Below, piece after piece: positions 14,201 through 22,935 of a stretch of DNA of 36,158 nt (position 1 is the first letter of the stretch; every line of letters begins with the position of its first letter). The DNA lies in IMG/VR virus record IMGVR_UViG_3300035182_000286, positions 1 through 36,158 of that record. One strand, 5' to 3'. Below the pieces are notes generated by a model. That model searched no databases and was not told the origin of the DNA. It saw only the letters and a program-made list of their open reading frames with translations. The position numbers were made by a program, and so were the translations under genes. The DNA is from a virus.

Positions 14201-15664
14201 CTATTCGTGGTAGAGGTTGGGCGAGATGATCCACTGGAGAACTTCCGTTGCCGTAGCAGTGCCGGAAAGGATCTTGGCTACCACCTGGATGTATTCACCG
14301 GGGTTGATGACCAAGGGGGCCTCGAAGTCGAACTGGATAGGAGTGGCCGAACCACCCGCAACCGTGCCGATGGGGAGGCTGATCACGCCGATGGGCTGAA
14401 TTCGTCGCGCCTTGGCTGTGTTCGTGGTGAATGAGGCAGAGTCAGTGGTGACCGTTCCGAGGGACAACTGAGTGCCACCCCAGGCCAGGGCGACGGCGAA
14501 AGTGCTGGGAGTAGTCGCCACAGCCACCACAGAATTCACCAGATCGACCTTGATGCCACGGATCTTCATAGTGCGCGGGGTCTGGTTAACGCCGCCTTGG
14601 GGGTTCTGCCAGCTTGCGACGATCACGTCCGTGGCCGAGGTCGCCGGGGCGTTCATCTGGAAGATGCCGCCTAGGAAGGCACCGAGAGCCGCAGTGGTGT
14701 TCGTAGCAGCAGCGGCAGCCGGAAGTGCGGCGTTAGCCCACTGGACCTGCGAGGAACCCATCGTGCCGCCGTTCAAGCCCTGCATCCCGAGACCGCAACT
14801 GGCCATCTGGTTCGCCCAGGTCATCTGGCTGGCGATGTCCATGAGGGTCGCGGTGATGTCTCCCACCTTGATGATTGTGTTCGGACTGGAGGCCACCACA
14901 CCACTGTTGTATTTCATGATGAACAGGGGCAGGGCGGTCGTGATGAACGGCTGGCCCTGGGGTCCAGGGATCACCTGCTCACCCAGCAGGACATCGTCCA
15001 GCCAGTATTCAATCTCGCGTTCACCCACCACGATGACGAACTTGTGATTCGTGTTAGTCCCCAAGCTGGCTATGGAGGTAGTCAGGTCCTGCTTCACGGC
15101 GGTCCCGCTGTTGTAGCGGATTACGCCGAACAGGCCCGAGCTGGTCATCTCGAACCAGACGCCATCGGGAGCGTCCACACCAGCGCCAGGGATGCCCATG
15201 CCACACTGGAAGGTCTCATTCGTGATGAGCGTCCGGTCAATCTGGAAGGTGAACTCGACGGCCAGTGGAGCTGTTCCGATCAGGGGGAAGTGACGCCAAG
15301 ACTGAAGCGACGCGTAGTTGCCGGACACTGTCGAGGTGCCCGCCGCATTGACGTTTAGGAATCCAGCCGACTGGGTCATCGTCATGGTCGTGGATAGGTA
15401 CTTCCAGAGGCCCGTGTTCTGCGCCGTGGCGTTGAAGGTATCAGTGAATATGACCGTGTCCATGCCCACCCGAAGCCGGTAGTCCGAGCTGGTCTCGCTG
15501 GACTTCAGGTAGGGCATCCCGGTGTGGGTGCCGCTATCGTTCTCCTGAAAGTTCCTGACTCCACCAGTGTGTACAGGGTCATTGGACAGAGCAACAGCCA
15601 GATTGAAGCCTGCGTCGACATTCGCTACACCGGCCGTGGAGGAACCGCCCTGAATGAGTGCCAT
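14201..15664 (-). CDS. Virion surface protein with lectin-like domain (487 aa)
   Basis: A 487-residue protein. The N-terminus (ALIQGGSSTAGVANVDAGFNLAVALS) is common in phage structural proteins. Residues about 70-250 have the features of a concanavalin/laminin-G-like beta-sandwich: FTDTFNATAQNTGLWKY, a cluster VEFTFQIDRTLI, and HKFVIVVGEREIEYWLDDVLLGE. The C-terminal third is again beta-rich. It probably sits on the tail or head surface and binds glycans or the cell surface. It is inserted between the gp10/gp26-position genes and the gp7-like gene, where P22 has no such protein. Confidence 0.6.
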   Translation of the reverse strand: MALIQGGSSTAGVANVDAGFNLAVALSNDPVHTGGVRNFQENDSGTHTGMPYLKSSETSSDYRLRVGMDTVIFTDTFNATAQNTGLWKYLSTTMTMTQSAGFLNVNAAGTSTVSGNYASLQSWRHFPLIGTAPLAVEFTFQIDRTLITNETFQCGMGIPGAGVDAPDGVWFEMTSSGLFGVIRYNSGTAVKQDLTTSIASLGTNTNHKFVIVVGEREIEYWLDDVLLGEQVIPGPQGQPFITTALPLFIMKYNSGVVASSPNTIIKVGDITATLMDIASQMTWANQMASCGLGMQGLNGGTMGSSQVQWANAALPAAAAATNTTAALGAFLGGIFQMNAPATSATDVIVASWQNPQGGVNQTPRTMKIRGIKVDLVNSVVAVATTPSTFAVALAWGGTQLSLGTVTTDSASFTTNTAKARRIQPIGVISLPIGTVAGGSATPIQFDFEAPLVINPGEYIQVVAKILSGTATATEVLQWIISPNLYHE

Positions 15665-16531
15665 TTATGCCACCTGATAGGAAATCTTGCGTTTACCTGC
15701 CACGGGACCGGGGAAGGCTGACGCCATCACTCGGAACGCCCCAGCCCCCGGATTCGCTGCGAATGTGATCCCATCCCACTCCCAGTCATCTTCCTTGCCC
15801 CCTGTGGCAGGCTTCCCACACGGGACCACGAGCACCTTGCTGGTTCCACTCACAGAGGCGTCGGTGATGTCGAACGACTTCGAATAGGTGGGTGTGGCAC
15901 CGAAGTCCACCTCGTAGTCAGTCCACACCGAAGACCCAGCCCCAGGCGCTGCCCAGGCGGCGGCTCCAGCCACCACGGTCAGCACCCAGCCATTCGTCCC
16001 GATCCCCACCCGTGCGGGAACTCCGCCGGCCTGGGTGATCAGGTCCCCGTTGGTGGTCATCGGGTTGGTGAACGACCCGCCAGCGGGGACCTGCCAGGTG
16101 GCGTCCTCACGTAGGAACTTGGCGACTCCACCGGCCGGGGAAGGCACCGGGACGGTCCCGGTCAGCGTGTTAGTGAAGACGGGGACGATCCCGCCGAACT
16201 TCTGAGCCTTGACCCATGCCTTGGTGCTGCCCGGATATTCAGTCTCCAGTGCCTCCAGCCGAGTCAAGATGTCATTGAGTTCGTTCTTGGTCCACGCCTT
16301 ATCTGCTCCAGGGTAGGCCGTGGCCATCGCCTCTAGCTGTGCCGTGATCCGCCTGAGGGTGGCATCCACCGTGGCAGAAGAGATCACGGGGATGTCGATG
16401 TAGGTGTCCCCGCCCCCAGTGTTCTGGACGTCGTCCACCGTGCTGAACAGTTTCTCGAACTGCTTGATCGACTCGGCATCGTTCAAGAACGAGGCGAGCT
16501 GGGCACGGGAGAGTTTCAGCTTCTGGACCAT
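15665..16531 (-). CDS. Tail fibre/needle-position protein (288 aa)
   Basis: A 288-residue protein starting at ATG 16531, one base after the gp10-like stop (TGAGATG). Residues 1-40 (KLSRAQLASFLNDAESIKQFEKLF) form a module repeatedly found at the N-terminus of phage neck or fibre proteins. Residues about 55-100 have heptad-like Leu/Ile spacing. The C-terminal ~85 residues (YEVDFGATPTYSKSFDITDASV...) form a small beta-sandwich. It occupies the place of P22 gp26, the tail needle that plugs the portal channel, but a gp26-like triple coil is not evident over the whole length, so tail fibre is equally possible. Confidence 0.55.
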   Translation of the reverse strand: MVQKLKLSRAQLASFLNDAESIKQFEKLFSTVDDVQNTGGGDTYIDIPVISSATVDATLRRITAQLEAMATAYPGADKAWTKNELNDILTRLEALETEYPGSTKAWVKAQKFGGIVPVFTNTLTGTVPVPSPAGGVAKFLREDATWQVPAGGSFTNPMTTNGDLITQAGGVPARVGIGTNGWVLTVVAGAAAWAAPGAGSSVWTDYEVDFGATPTYSKSFDITDASVSGTSKVLVVPCGKPATGGKEDDWEWDGITFAANPGAGAFRVMASAFPGPVAGKRKISYQVA

Positions 16532-16532
16532 C

Positions 16533-17939
16533 TCACACCGCCAGCGGTTCGAGCTGCGCTTCAAGACGGATGAATGCCAGCCTGGCCGTGCTGTCCCCAC
16601 GGAACCGCTGGACTCGCCAGTTCTGCATCCGGCCCTGCCGACGCCACACCAACCGCTTGGCCCGGTCTCCCTGCTTGCCCACAGCCACGTAGCGGTCCTG
16701 ACTCCAGATCTCGCCGTCGATGGAGTAGGACGTGCTGACTTGAGGGTCATCCCCCAGTGCCACCCGCCCAGGTAGGACCACAAGCTCCAACTCGGAGAAG
16801 ATGGCTCCGTTCCCGCCGTTGTATACGATGGTGGTCCCGAACTCCCAGCGAACCTTCTGGCCCCAGTGAGAGCCCACGTCCTGGGTCATGTAGCCGACCG
16901 CGTAGGACTGCGGGTCAGAGACAAGCCATTGGTTGTAGCACCACACGAAGTCCTGCGCCCGGTATTGGCTGAAGCCCACCACGGAGGTCGTGTGTGTGAA
17001 CCACACCGGTACTCCACCTACCGCTTCACCTACGGCCCCGTCGAAGACCAGGGTGCGGTCGGGTAGGTGGACCAGCAGGTAGTGGTTGTTCCGATCAACC
17101 CGGGCCTCGAGTATTGCCATTGCCAGTTGAGCCTCGGTGAACTGGGCTAGGATGGTATCGACTTCTTGGGTGCTGATCTTGGTGGCTGTGGCATTCACCC
17201 CGAGGTAGATCCCGGGCGGCTCATTCCGACCACCGCCCACGAAGGCGATGGCATCCATGTAGACGCAGCAGGCATGGGTTCCGACACAACCCTTGGTGAT
17301 CTGGGCACCAGTGACGACCTGGAAGGGGAATAAGGACCCACCGACGTTGTCGAAGACCTCGATGGTGTAGCGGTTGACAGCGTAGATCTCGTTACGGAGC
17401 TTCTGGAGGGCCACGATGGGATCAGGATCTGCCTCAGAGGACCCGTATTTCAGCGGGTTGACCGCAAATGGGTCAGTGAGCTCCGTGACGATGATATTTG
17501 TGCCGTCAGTGGTCATGAAGTAGCCACCGATGAAGACCACGTCAAGGACGGTCCCAAGGTCTGGATCGGTCACCTGTGCGAGAGTGACGCCGTCCCAGTA
17601 GTAGAGGAATCCACCGGCCGCAATAGCCAGGAGGTCAAAGCTGTAGGTCATGGAGACATGCTCTGTCCCGGCGACGTTGCCGAACACCGCCACATTTCCG
17701 GTTGGGCCGACTCCGACCAGATTGCTGCCCATCACCCTGTAGCACCGACCGTTCCAGTTGATGCCCCCGCGGCCGATACCTGGCCCGGTTCCGTTCTGCG
17801 CAATCCCATCCCCAGGACGCAGATACCCCTGGCTGATCCCATTGTCCTTTGGGACCGGGACCAGGTTGACGGGATACGACGACCGAAGCTCCGGACCGTT
17901 GTCAGTGTAGATCCCGCTGAGGATGGGGATTTGAGACAT
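16533..17939 (-). CDS. Packaged DNA stabilisation/head-completion protein, gp10-like
   Basis: A 468-residue protein matching P22 gp10 in length (472) and order and in its N-terminus (IPILSGIYTDNGPELRSSYPVNLVPVPKD, the signature beginning of the Phage_stabilise family). The rest has repeated beta-propeller-like blades with YYWDG, YMTQDVGSHWGQKVRWEFG and similar. In P22, gp10 binds the gp4 ring below the portal and closes the DNA-filled head. The same role is expected here because gp4-like, coat and portal proteins are also present. Confidence 0.85.
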   Translation of the reverse strand: MSQIPILSGIYTDNGPELRSSYPVNLVPVPKDNGISQGYLRPGDGIAQNGTGPGIGRGGINWNGRCYRVMGSNLVGVGPTGNVAVFGNVAGTEHVSMTYSFDLLAIAAGGFLYYWDGVTLAQVTDPDLGTVLDVVFIGGYFMTTDGTNIIVTELTDPFAVNPLKYGSSEADPDPIVALQKLRNEIYAVNRYTIEVFDNVGGSLFPFQVVTGAQITKGCVGTHACCVYMDAIAFVGGGRNEPPGIYLGVNATATKISTQEVDTILAQFTEAQLAMAILEARVDRNNHYLLVHLPDRTLVFDGAVGEAVGGVPVWFTHTTSVVGFSQYRAQDFVWCYNQWLVSDPQSYAVGYMTQDVGSHWGQKVRWEFGTTIVYNGGNGAIFSELELVVLPGRVALGDDPQVSTSYSIDGEIWSQDRYVAVGKQGDRAKRLVWRRQGRMQNWRVQRFRGDSTARLAFIRLEAQLEPLAV

Positions 17940-17942
17940 GGG

Positions 17943-19160
17943 CTACCCGATCCGCCAGGCAGCGCCATCCGAGAAGACCGGCACAGTGTTGGAACCACCG
18001 CCCACGACTGCGGCTCCGATGCCAGCGGTCAGAGTCTGGGTCGCATTGTTCACGGTGGCCCTGGCGCCGGCTCCAGCGGTCGCAGCTGCAGGGAGTGAGG
18101 CAACGGCCACAACCGATACGCTGACGAAGCTCGAAGCGACCAGGGACGTTGCCGTCGCCACGCCCAGGGCCGGCGTAGTCATGGTGGGGTTATTGATGGT
18201 CGGGTTGGTCAGGGTGGGCGTCACCAGAGTCGGTGAAGTTGCGAAGGCGTTCGCTCCGGTCCCGGTCTTGTCCGTCATCAGTGCCAGGAGGTTGGCGCTG
18301 GAGGGCGTGGTGAGGAACGTGGCGCTACCTGCGGCCAGCCCGGAGACCCCTGTGCTGATGGGGAGCCCCGTGCAGTTGGTCAGCACCCCTGACGCGGGAG
18401 TTCCAAGCTGGGGAGTGGTCAGGATAGGCGCCGTGAGCGTCTTGTTCGCCAGGGTGGCGACACCCGAGATGGTGTCCACCTGCACATTGTTCGACTTGAG
18501 GACGCCAGTCCCCTTGGGGATCAAATTGATCGAGATATCCGTGTCGTTCCCGGTCGCCGACAGCGTTGGCGCCCCGCCTGATGCAGCATTGGCCAGGGTC
18601 AGCTCGTTGACGGCCCCGGCGGTAGCCGACACCTTCAGCAGCTCGTTGGCATTCGTGTCATTGATCCCGGTAGCCAGGATGATGGTGGTGAAGGTGGAGG
18701 CGTAGTTCTGGCTCTGGCAGTACCAGGTGGACTGGAGTTTGTTGAACCGGAGCTGGAAGAACCCGCCCACTCCGATGGTCGTGGGAGTTCCCACCAGAGT
18801 GGAACCATTCCCAGCCAAGGTCAGGGTGGTTATGGCCTGGCTGGAGGTGACGATGATCGACTGGCCATCGAAGCAGTCCGCAGTGGCAGGGAGGGTGACC
18901 GTCCCAGCAGCGAAGAGCCCCGTGGGGTTCAGGATCAGCCAGATGTTGGTCGTCTGCTTGTCCACCAAGTAGTTGAACCCGCTGTTGGTGGGCGCATTGA
19001 TGAGCGTGGTGAATTCAGGAGACGCAAAGTTCGCCTCGACAAAGTCCATGAGGGCCGACAGGGACGCCTTCCGGCTGTCAGCGTTGGCGTCCGACCACAC
19101 CACTAGCTTGTCACTGGAGGACAGGGTCGAGATGGTGGAAAGCTGGTTGATGGTGGTCAT
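17943..19160 (-). CDS. Repeat-containing tail fibre-like protein (405 aa)
   Basis: A 405-residue protein. Residues about 230-345 contain repeated Thr/Pro turns ([18 protein letters not shown], then [17 protein letters not shown]), the spaced repeat common in phage fibres. The C-terminal end ([19 protein letters not shown]..., [13 protein letters not shown]) is a widespread phage fibre ending. It is placed between the gp4-like and gp10-like genes, where P22 has none, so it is an insertion in the P22 order. Probably a virion fibre or appendage; binding partner unknown. ATG start behind GGCGGTTCC. Confidence 0.65.
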   Translation of the reverse strand: MTTINQLSTISTLSSSDKLVVWSDANADSRKASLSALMDFVEANFASPEFTTLINAPTNSGFNYLVDKQTTNIWLILNPTGLFAAGTVTLPATADCFDGQSIIVTSSQAITTLTLAGNGSTLVGTPTTIGVGGFFQLRFNKLQSTWYCQSQNYASTFTTIILATGINDTNANELLKVSATAGAVNELTLANAASGGAPTLSATGNDTDISINLIPKGTGVLKSNNVQVDTISGVATLANKTLTAPILTTPQLGTPASGVLTNCTGLPISTGVSGLAAGSATFLTTPSSANLLALMTDKTGTGANAFATSPTLVTPTLTNPTINNPTMTTPALGVATATSLVASSFVSVSVVAVASLPAAATAGAGARATVNNATQTLTAGIGAAVVGGGSNTVPVFSDGAAWRIG

Positions 19161-19168
19161 GGAACCGC

Positions 19169-19648
19169 CTATTCGAAGGTGAGAGCGCTGTCGGTGCCAG
19201 CGTCGAGGGAGTCAGTGGGGGTTGGCAGGAAGGTCCCACCGATTCGGCGCGGCTTGTTACCGGCCCCCGCGGGTGTCGTGTGCGGGAACTGCATCTCAGG
19301 CGGGAAGCAGGACCGGGCTAGCAGGGTGTTGTAGGCCGCCTTTGCCGTTGCTTTGGTCTCAGCGGTGACGGTCTTCCCCATCTGCGGGGCGATGCGGATG
19401 CCGAGGTTCGTGATGATGGCCTCGTAGGCGCTGTCGGGAACCTGGGAGGGATCGTTGAGATCACTATCCAACGGAGATCCGGGCAGCGGGTAGGCCAGGC
19501 GGATCCCCTTGGCGTTCCATTCGGCCATCATGGCGTCCAGGCGTCGCATCGCGGATTCGAGTTCTTCAGGCTGAAGGTCGAAGTCGTATGAGGCGATGCC
19601 CAGCTCCTCGAAAGCCCCTTCCACGAATTGCCTTTTCGAGTAGCCCAC
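19169..19648 (-). CDS. Tail accessory factor, gp4-like
   Basis: A 159-residue protein, close to P22 gp4 (166). The N-terminus ([47 protein letters not shown]) has the three-helix pattern of the P22 gp4 tail accessory family, and LAYPLPGSP and the following segment also fit. gp4 binds beneath the portal after packaging and makes the platform for gp10. The start is GTG (19648) immediately after the previous stop. Confidence is raised by the correct order between coat and gp10-like genes. Confidence 0.8.
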   Translation of the reverse strand: MGYSKRQFVEGAFEELGIASYDFDLQPEELESAMRRLDAMMAEWNAKGIRLAYPLPGSPLDSDLNDPSQVPDSAYEAIITNLGIRIAPQMGKTVTAETKATAKAAYNTLLARSCFPPEMQFPHTTPAGAGNKPRRIGGTFLPTPTDSLDAGTDSALTFE

Positions 19649-19649
19649 G

Positions 19650-19964
19650 TCAGGTCCCCTGGTTCAGAACGGCTTCGATGCGTTCAGCCAGTTTCTTGTC
19701 CCCGATCCGGGCGCTGAACTCGATCCCGAGTTCAGTAGCCTTGGCTTCGAGTTCCTCACGGGTGGGCGGAGCATCCTCCGAGTCAGCCTCGTGGGCATCG
19801 GGAGAGATCAGGGGAATATCAGTGGCCTTGGCTTCGGTAGCCTCACCGACGGTGCTGAACCAGCCACTTCCCATGGCCTGCTCATACTCATCCAGAGACT
19901 TGACCAGTTTGTTGCTCTCGCCGGGCCGGAAGACCCAGCGCGGGAAGTCCTTTTCGTTTAGCAC
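19650..19964 (-). CDS. Small protein with LEM/HeH-like C-terminus (104 aa)
   Basis: A 104-residue protein starting at GTG 19964, overlapping the stop of the small Lys-rich gene. The C-terminal ~35 residues (TREELEAKATELGIEFSARIGDKKLAERI) have the helix-extended-loop-helix pattern often found at the end of phage head proteins (HeH/Rho-N-like). The N-terminal part is acidic and unstructured-looking. It lies between coat and gp4-like genes, so a head-associated role is likely. Confidence 0.55.
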   Translation of the reverse strand: MLNEKDFPRWVFRPGESNKLVKSLDEYEQAMGSGWFSTVGEATEAKATDIPLISPDAHEADSEDAPPTREELEAKATELGIEFSARIGDKKLAERIEAVLNQGT

Positions 19965-20053
19965 TTCTTCCCCCCGCCCTTCATGCCGCCCTTCGGTGTG
20001 GGCTTGGCCTTGGGGGTCTTCTTGGGCGCCTTGCTCTTGCTGGACTTGGCCAT
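19958..20053 (-). CDS. Tiny lysine-rich, histone-tail-like protein (31 aa)
   Basis: A 31-residue frame with 11 Lys, several Lys-Ala-Pro and Lys-Pro-Thr-Pro repeats and a Gly/Lys-rich C-terminus ending in Cys. AAGGAGAACGTC before the ATG is an excellent ribosome-binding site, and the stop overlaps the next start, so it is very likely translated. The composition resembles histone H1-like tails and predicts nucleic-acid binding. It sits among the head genes, so it may be packaged with DNA or bind the head; no homologue was recognised. Confidence 0.65.
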   Translation of the reverse strand: MAKSSKSKAPKKTPKAKPTPKGGMKGGGKKC

Positions 20054-20116
20054 GACGTTCTCCTTGGTGGGGTTGAGTGAGGGGAGGGACCGAAGCCCCT
20101 CCCCAGGTGTTCAGGT

Positions 20117-20722
20117 CTAGCTGAGCCGGTAGGTGATGAAGGTGTTCGCGGCCGTCTTCACGGTCCGGAAGTGCCCAGAGGTGAGGGTAGCGACCACGCC
20201 GGATCCCACGATGGTGTGGCCGGCCGCGGCGGTCACGGTGAAGGCATTGGCACCAGTGGCGATGGCCGACCAGTCAAAGCCATCGCCGATGGCCAGGTCG
20301 AAAGCGGCATCGGAGACAGTGCCGGTGTCGAGGGTTGCGGTCACAGCCGCAGCCGTAGTGGAAGTGACGAGCCCACCGCCGATGAGGGCGGAGGTCAGTG
20401 CGCCCGTAGTGTTGAGTGTCTGCGGCGTGGGCTGGTTCTTTACCTGCAGGAAGTCCTTGGCCTTGGGTGAAACACCCTTGGCCCAGTACACGAGGCCCGC
20501 ACCGGCTTCCACGATGATCGTGGCGCCGTTGGCGTAGGGACCGAAGACCGTCTGACCCGCGATGACGGTGCCCAGCAGCGCAGCACCCACGGGGAAGTTC
20601 GGGCTGTTGGGGTTGAGGTTCTTCTGGTAGACCCTAGCGTCCTGCGCCGTGGAAACGGCCAGGGAGCTGGCGGCTGCGACCACGATCTCGGCGCTGCCAT
20701 TGGCGTAGATGATTCCGGACAT
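20117..20722 (-). CDS. Probable head decoration or capsid-associated protein (201 aa)
   Basis: A 201-residue Ala/Thr/Val-rich, mostly beta-strand protein placed directly after the coat gene. The N-terminal half (ALLGTVIAGQTVFGPYANGATIIVEAGAGLVYWAKG) resembles small capsid-surface proteins. P22 itself has no gene here, so it is an addition to the P22 plan. Start at ATG behind AAGGATCATCC. The function is inferred from position only. Confidence 0.55.
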   Translation of the reverse strand: MSGIIYANGSAEIVVAAASSLAVSTAQDARVYQKNLNPNSPNFPVGAALLGTVIAGQTVFGPYANGATIIVEAGAGLVYWAKGVSPKAKDFLQVKNQPTPQTLNTTGALTSALIGGGLVTSTTAAAVTATLDTGTVSDAAFDLAIGDGFDWSAIATGANAFTVTAAAGHTIVGSGVVATLTSGHFRTVKTAANTFITYRLS

Positions 20723-20796
20723 GGATGATCCTTTCGTTGGGTTTCAGGAAGGGTGGAAGCGAGAGGCCACCGGGCGGGCAGCCTCTCGCGAATCGA

Positions 20797-22071
20797 CTAG
20801 GTCTGGCTGAAGAGCATGATTCCGCTCATCTCAGGCTGCTTGTTGACCACGCCAAACATGGTATCGAGGCGGTACTTGGTCTTCATGGTGTTGATGTCGT
20901 ACTGCTTCTGCAGCACAAGCTCGATGCCCTGGTCGGTGCTGGCCTTCATGACGGCGGCACCAGCGTCCGTGGGAACGGCATACCGGCCCGGCAGGATCTC
21001 GAGGGCGTCCTTCTGCCAGAACGCGTTGACGGGGGCCGCCACGGTGTTCAGGAACACGATGGCCGAGTTGGCAGCCTTGGTGTTGATGACACAGTTCTGG
21101 TAGGCCAGTTCCTGGTCGGTTCCGCCCTGGCCAGTGATCATGGGCGGGGTGATGACAAGGGTCGTTCCGGAGGCCACGGAGATGACCCGGAAGGTCTTCA
21201 GCTGACCGGTGTCGCCCTTGGTGATGTGGTGGACGGCGTTGAGGGTGGCAACGGTGAAGCAGTCACCAGCCGCGACGTTCGCGGTCGTGGAGACCGTGAT
21301 GGTCTGGAAGCGGTTATCGACGTTGGCGGTTTCACCCGTGGCCGCGACACTGACCGACTTCGGGGTGTAGTAGTTGGCGCCCGCGTCAGCGGTGGACATC
21401 GTGATACCAGCGCCGCCCGCGGCGGCCTGGAGGCGATTCGCATAGTCCAGCTTGTAGGTGTCGAAGCTGGCGACCATGCCCACGAAGGCACGCTCGTAGG
21501 CCTTGACGGACTTGGCGCCGTCGAAGCTTCGGCTGGCCTTGGACAGGTCGGAAGCCATGCCGTTGTAATCCCGGGTGCTAAGGGCCAGGTAGCGGTCGAA
21601 CTGCTGGACGCCCTGCTCATTCATGATCGCTTCGCACTGAGCCACGTCATCGAAGCCCGCGGCGGCAGTGGTCCGCTTGACGACCAGGCTGCCCTGGGCG
21701 GCGGCCACATTCATCAGTGCCACGTTGATGTCGGAGGCCAGTTTCTGCTTCGCGGCATCACCGAGACGGCCTTCCCTCAGGCTGTCGCGGAGTTCCGTGG
21801 CGGACAGGATCCATGGGCTGGAGCGGTTGAAGCCGATGGTGGAGGGCACGGACAGCTGCATACTGTCGTTGAAGTTCGGGGTCTGGTCCGTGCCAGAGAA
21901 GGACTGAGCGACGAAGGGCTGCGGGCGCCAGATGATGTTGGCGCTGCGCTCCATCTCGGTGGAGTTGGTGTTGTAGACGCTGACGTTGCGGGAGAGGACG
22001 AGAGCGTCCTGGAAGCCTTCGAGGATGTTCTCGAAAGCTACCCGCTCTTCCTTGGAAAATGCATTGCTCAT
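20797..22071 (-). CDS. Major capsid (coat) protein, P22 gp5-like
   Basis: A 424-residue protein (P22 coat: 430) following the scaffold gene. Segments such as ENILEGFQDALVLSRNVSVYNT, MERSANIIWRPQPF, and the later DFDTYKLDYANR-like helix fit the P22 coat family (PF11651, HK97 fold with inserted domain). It forms the icosahedral shell. The start lies behind AAGGAACCAAC. The 74-base gap to the 201-residue gene contains no obvious hairpin, so transcription probably continues into it. Confidence 0.85.
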   Translation of the reverse strand: MSNAFSKEERVAFENILEGFQDALVLSRNVSVYNTNSTEMERSANIIWRPQPFVAQSFSGTDQTPNFNDSMQLSVPSTIGFNRSSPWILSATELRDSLREGRLGDAAKQKLASDINVALMNVAAAQGSLVVKRTTAAAGFDDVAQCEAIMNEQGVQQFDRYLALSTRDYNGMASDLSKASRSFDGAKSVKAYERAFVGMVASFDTYKLDYANRLQAAAGGAGITMSTADAGANYYTPKSVSVAATGETANVDNRFQTITVSTTANVAAGDCFTVATLNAVHHITKGDTGQLKTFRVISVASGTTLVITPPMITGQGGTDQELAYQNCVINTKAANSAIVFLNTVAAPVNAFWQKDALEILPGRYAVPTDAGAAVMKASTDQGIELVLQKQYDINTMKTKYRLDTMFGVVNKQPEMSGIMLFSQT

Positions 22072-22080
22072 GTTGGTTCC

Positions 22081-22935
22081 TTATCGGGTGGTTTTGGCGT
22101 CGCGCTGCTGCTGCTTGTACTGGTGGACCTTGGTGAAGTCCCCAGTCTTGGCAGCCTCTTCGCGCAGCCGGTCGAGGGTTGAGTCCACAGCCCCAGAGAC
22201 ACCGCGGGCAGCGGCGATCCTTCCCTCGGGCGGTGGCGGGGCGGATTTCTTGCTGACTTTCAACTGGGCCTCCAACTTGGCGACGGCGAACGTGAACTTG
22301 ACGGCGTCCTGGATGCTGGCCAGCTTCTGGGCCTGCTCCGGGTTCTTTCCGAGGGCGTAGACCACCAGCGCGGGATTCTCTGCCCCTTGGACAATGATCC
22401 CCTGCTGGGTGACGCTGAAGATGGCCTTCGCATCGGCCTCAGCCTCATCGAAGTCCTTGAGCCTAAGGTCTGTCTTGGCCTTCTGGTAGCCGTCGAGCTT
22501 GGCCTGCCACTCAACCGTGGCCTTGGCCTCAGCATCCTGGAGTCCCTTGACGTGCTCATCGTGCTGGCGCTTCTTGTCGTGCCACTGGTCGAGGGTGGTG
22601 GCGAAGAGCTCCTCGTCGTAGTCGCAACTGGCAAGGGTGGGCTTCTCGGGCAGACCAGCAGGCTTGGGCTCCGCGGTCAGGGCCTTGAGCTTGTCCTCCA
22701 GCTCCTTGTTCTTGCGCACCTCTTCACGGTGCTTCTTACGGAGCTCACGCACCCACTCGGGCGCCTTCTGCTCCTCTTCAACGGCGGGGTCCGGGGTTGC
22801 CGGGTCGCCGATCGTGACTACCAGTTCGCCCCCCTCGGTCTCCTGCTCAGCGGCTCCACCTTCGGCGTTCTCGTCGGTGGCCACGCCCTCAAGAATCTCG
22901 GGTTCGGCTGGGTCGTTCGTGGTGATGACGGTCAT
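22081..22935 (-). CDS. Scaffolding protein, P22 gp8-like
   Basis: A 284-residue, highly charged and mostly helical protein: an acidic, Glu-rich N-terminus (about 1-60), then KAPEWVRELRKKHREEVRKNKELEDKLKAL and further helices, ending with a basic helix-turn-helix-like tail (RLREEAAKTGDFTKVHQYKQQQRDAKTTR). The basic C-terminus is where P22 gp8 (303 residues) contacts the coat protein. It lies between portal and coat genes as in P22. Overlaps the portal stop by ATGA. Confidence 0.8.
   Translation of the reverse strand: MTVITTNDPAEPEILEGVATDENAEGGAAEQETEGGELVVTIGDPATPDPAVEEEQKAPEWVRELRKKHREEVRKNKELEDKLKALTAEPKPAGLPEKPTLASCDYDEELFATTLDQWHDKKRQHDEHVKGLQDAEAKATVEWQAKLDGYQKAKTDLRLKDFDEAEADAKAIFSVTQQGIIVQGAENPALVVYALGKNPEQAQKLASIQDAVKFTFAVAKLEAQLKVSKKSAPPPPEGRIAAARGVSGAVDSTLDRLREEAAKTGDFTKVHQYKQQQRDAKTTR

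Noticed and set aside
20725-22182. Long open frame (485 aa) on the plus strand opposite the coat gene
   Set aside because: It mirrors the coat and scaffold genes, is Gly/Val/His/Asp-rich without domains and lacks a ribosome-binding site. High-GC coding DNA often leaves such open antisense frames.
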